Of a stretch of 64,000 nt of DNA, positions 63,933 to 64,000 are shown one piece after another. Source of the DNA: Pseudoclavibacter sp. Marseille-Q3772 (GTDB lineage Bacteria; Actinomycetota; Actinomycetes; Actinomycetales; Microbacteriaceae); contig NZ_OU745391.1 in assembly GCF_916618895.1 (NCBI RefSeq), positions 558,001 to 622,000 of the forward strand, read 5' to 3'. Each line of letters opens with the position of its first letter. Within the stretch, counting starts at the first letter, position 1. The translations under genes and the position numbers were made by a program. The notes beneath the pieces are model-generated. The model worked only from the letters and a program-made list of their open reading frames with translations. It did no database searches and was not told where the DNA came from.

Positions 63933-64000
63933 ATGACTTTAGCCGCCAGCGATTCACTCGACCATGCCACCACGGCACTCGAACGCGCCGATTGGCAGCA
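63933..64000 (+). CDS. Start of an unidentified gene (cut by the window edge)
   Basis: An open frame begins with ATG at 63933 (MTLAASDSLDHATTALERAD, then WQ) and runs off the window. It is 44 nt from the divergent HAD gene, and a TACGCT element lies 9 nt before the ATG, the near-leaderless pattern seen at other genes here. Too short to identify. Confidence 0.5.
   Translation, partial: MTLAASDSLDHATTALERADWQ

Overview
The window looks like a chromosomal segment of a high-GC Gram-positive actinobacterium, most likely Microbacteriaceae (inference). The reasons are a mycothione reductase, Wag31/DivIVA, FtsR and GarA homologues, DUF3040 and DUF3097 proteins, a PASTA-domain Ser/Thr kinase, a class II DAHP synthase, no ftsA in the division cluster, and several predicted near-leaderless genes. 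Gene order from about 2.5 to 30 kb follows Mycobacterium tuberculosis Rv2145c to Rv2187 with gaps, as I recall that map.

Layout. 0-2.5 kb: 5' part of dnaE, then rluD and lspA, all on the minus strand. 2.5-21.2 kb: the complete dcw (division and cell wall) cluster on the minus strand. In transcription order it runs mraZ, rsmH, an ftsL-like gene, ftsI, murE, murF, mraY, murD, ftsW, murG, murC, ftsQ, ftsZ, yggS, sepF, yggT, wag31, and then lspA-rluD. These genes make lipid II precursors, flip or polymerise them, and build the Z-ring and polar scaffold. 21.6-30 kb: DUF3040 protein, polyprenyl synthase, an Rv2175c-like DNA-binding protein divergent from a PASTA kinase, plsC-aroG, an acyl-CoA ligase, and def with mtr. 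32-34 kb: two MerR-type regulators (one FtsR-like) and a GarA-type FHA protein. 34-39 kb: DUF3097 protein and sbcDC. 39-49 kb: mixed metabolic and RNA genes (esterase, aldehyde dehydrogenase, hrpB, FMN reductase, deaD, a second acyl-CoA ligase, SRPBCC protein).

49-64 kb is more accessory-like. It holds a frameshifted sugar acetyltransferase, an OFA-type MFS transporter, a two-component system, one intact and one broken short-chain dehydrogenase, tRNA-Pro(GGG), and a polyamino-acid locus. That locus has a phosphopantetheinyl transferase, an M1 metallopeptidase and a 1295-residue Pls/PosA-type single-module non-ribosomal peptide synthetase, followed by a divergent NCS1 permease, a HAD phosphatase and the start of one more gene.

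The most interesting points are the Pls-type synthetase with its PPTase and peptidase neighbours; operator-like palindromes shared between the ftsZ leader and the spacer between the two MerR genes; MurE signature-motif substitutions; and recurrent TANNCT -10 elements 6-9 nt before start codons.
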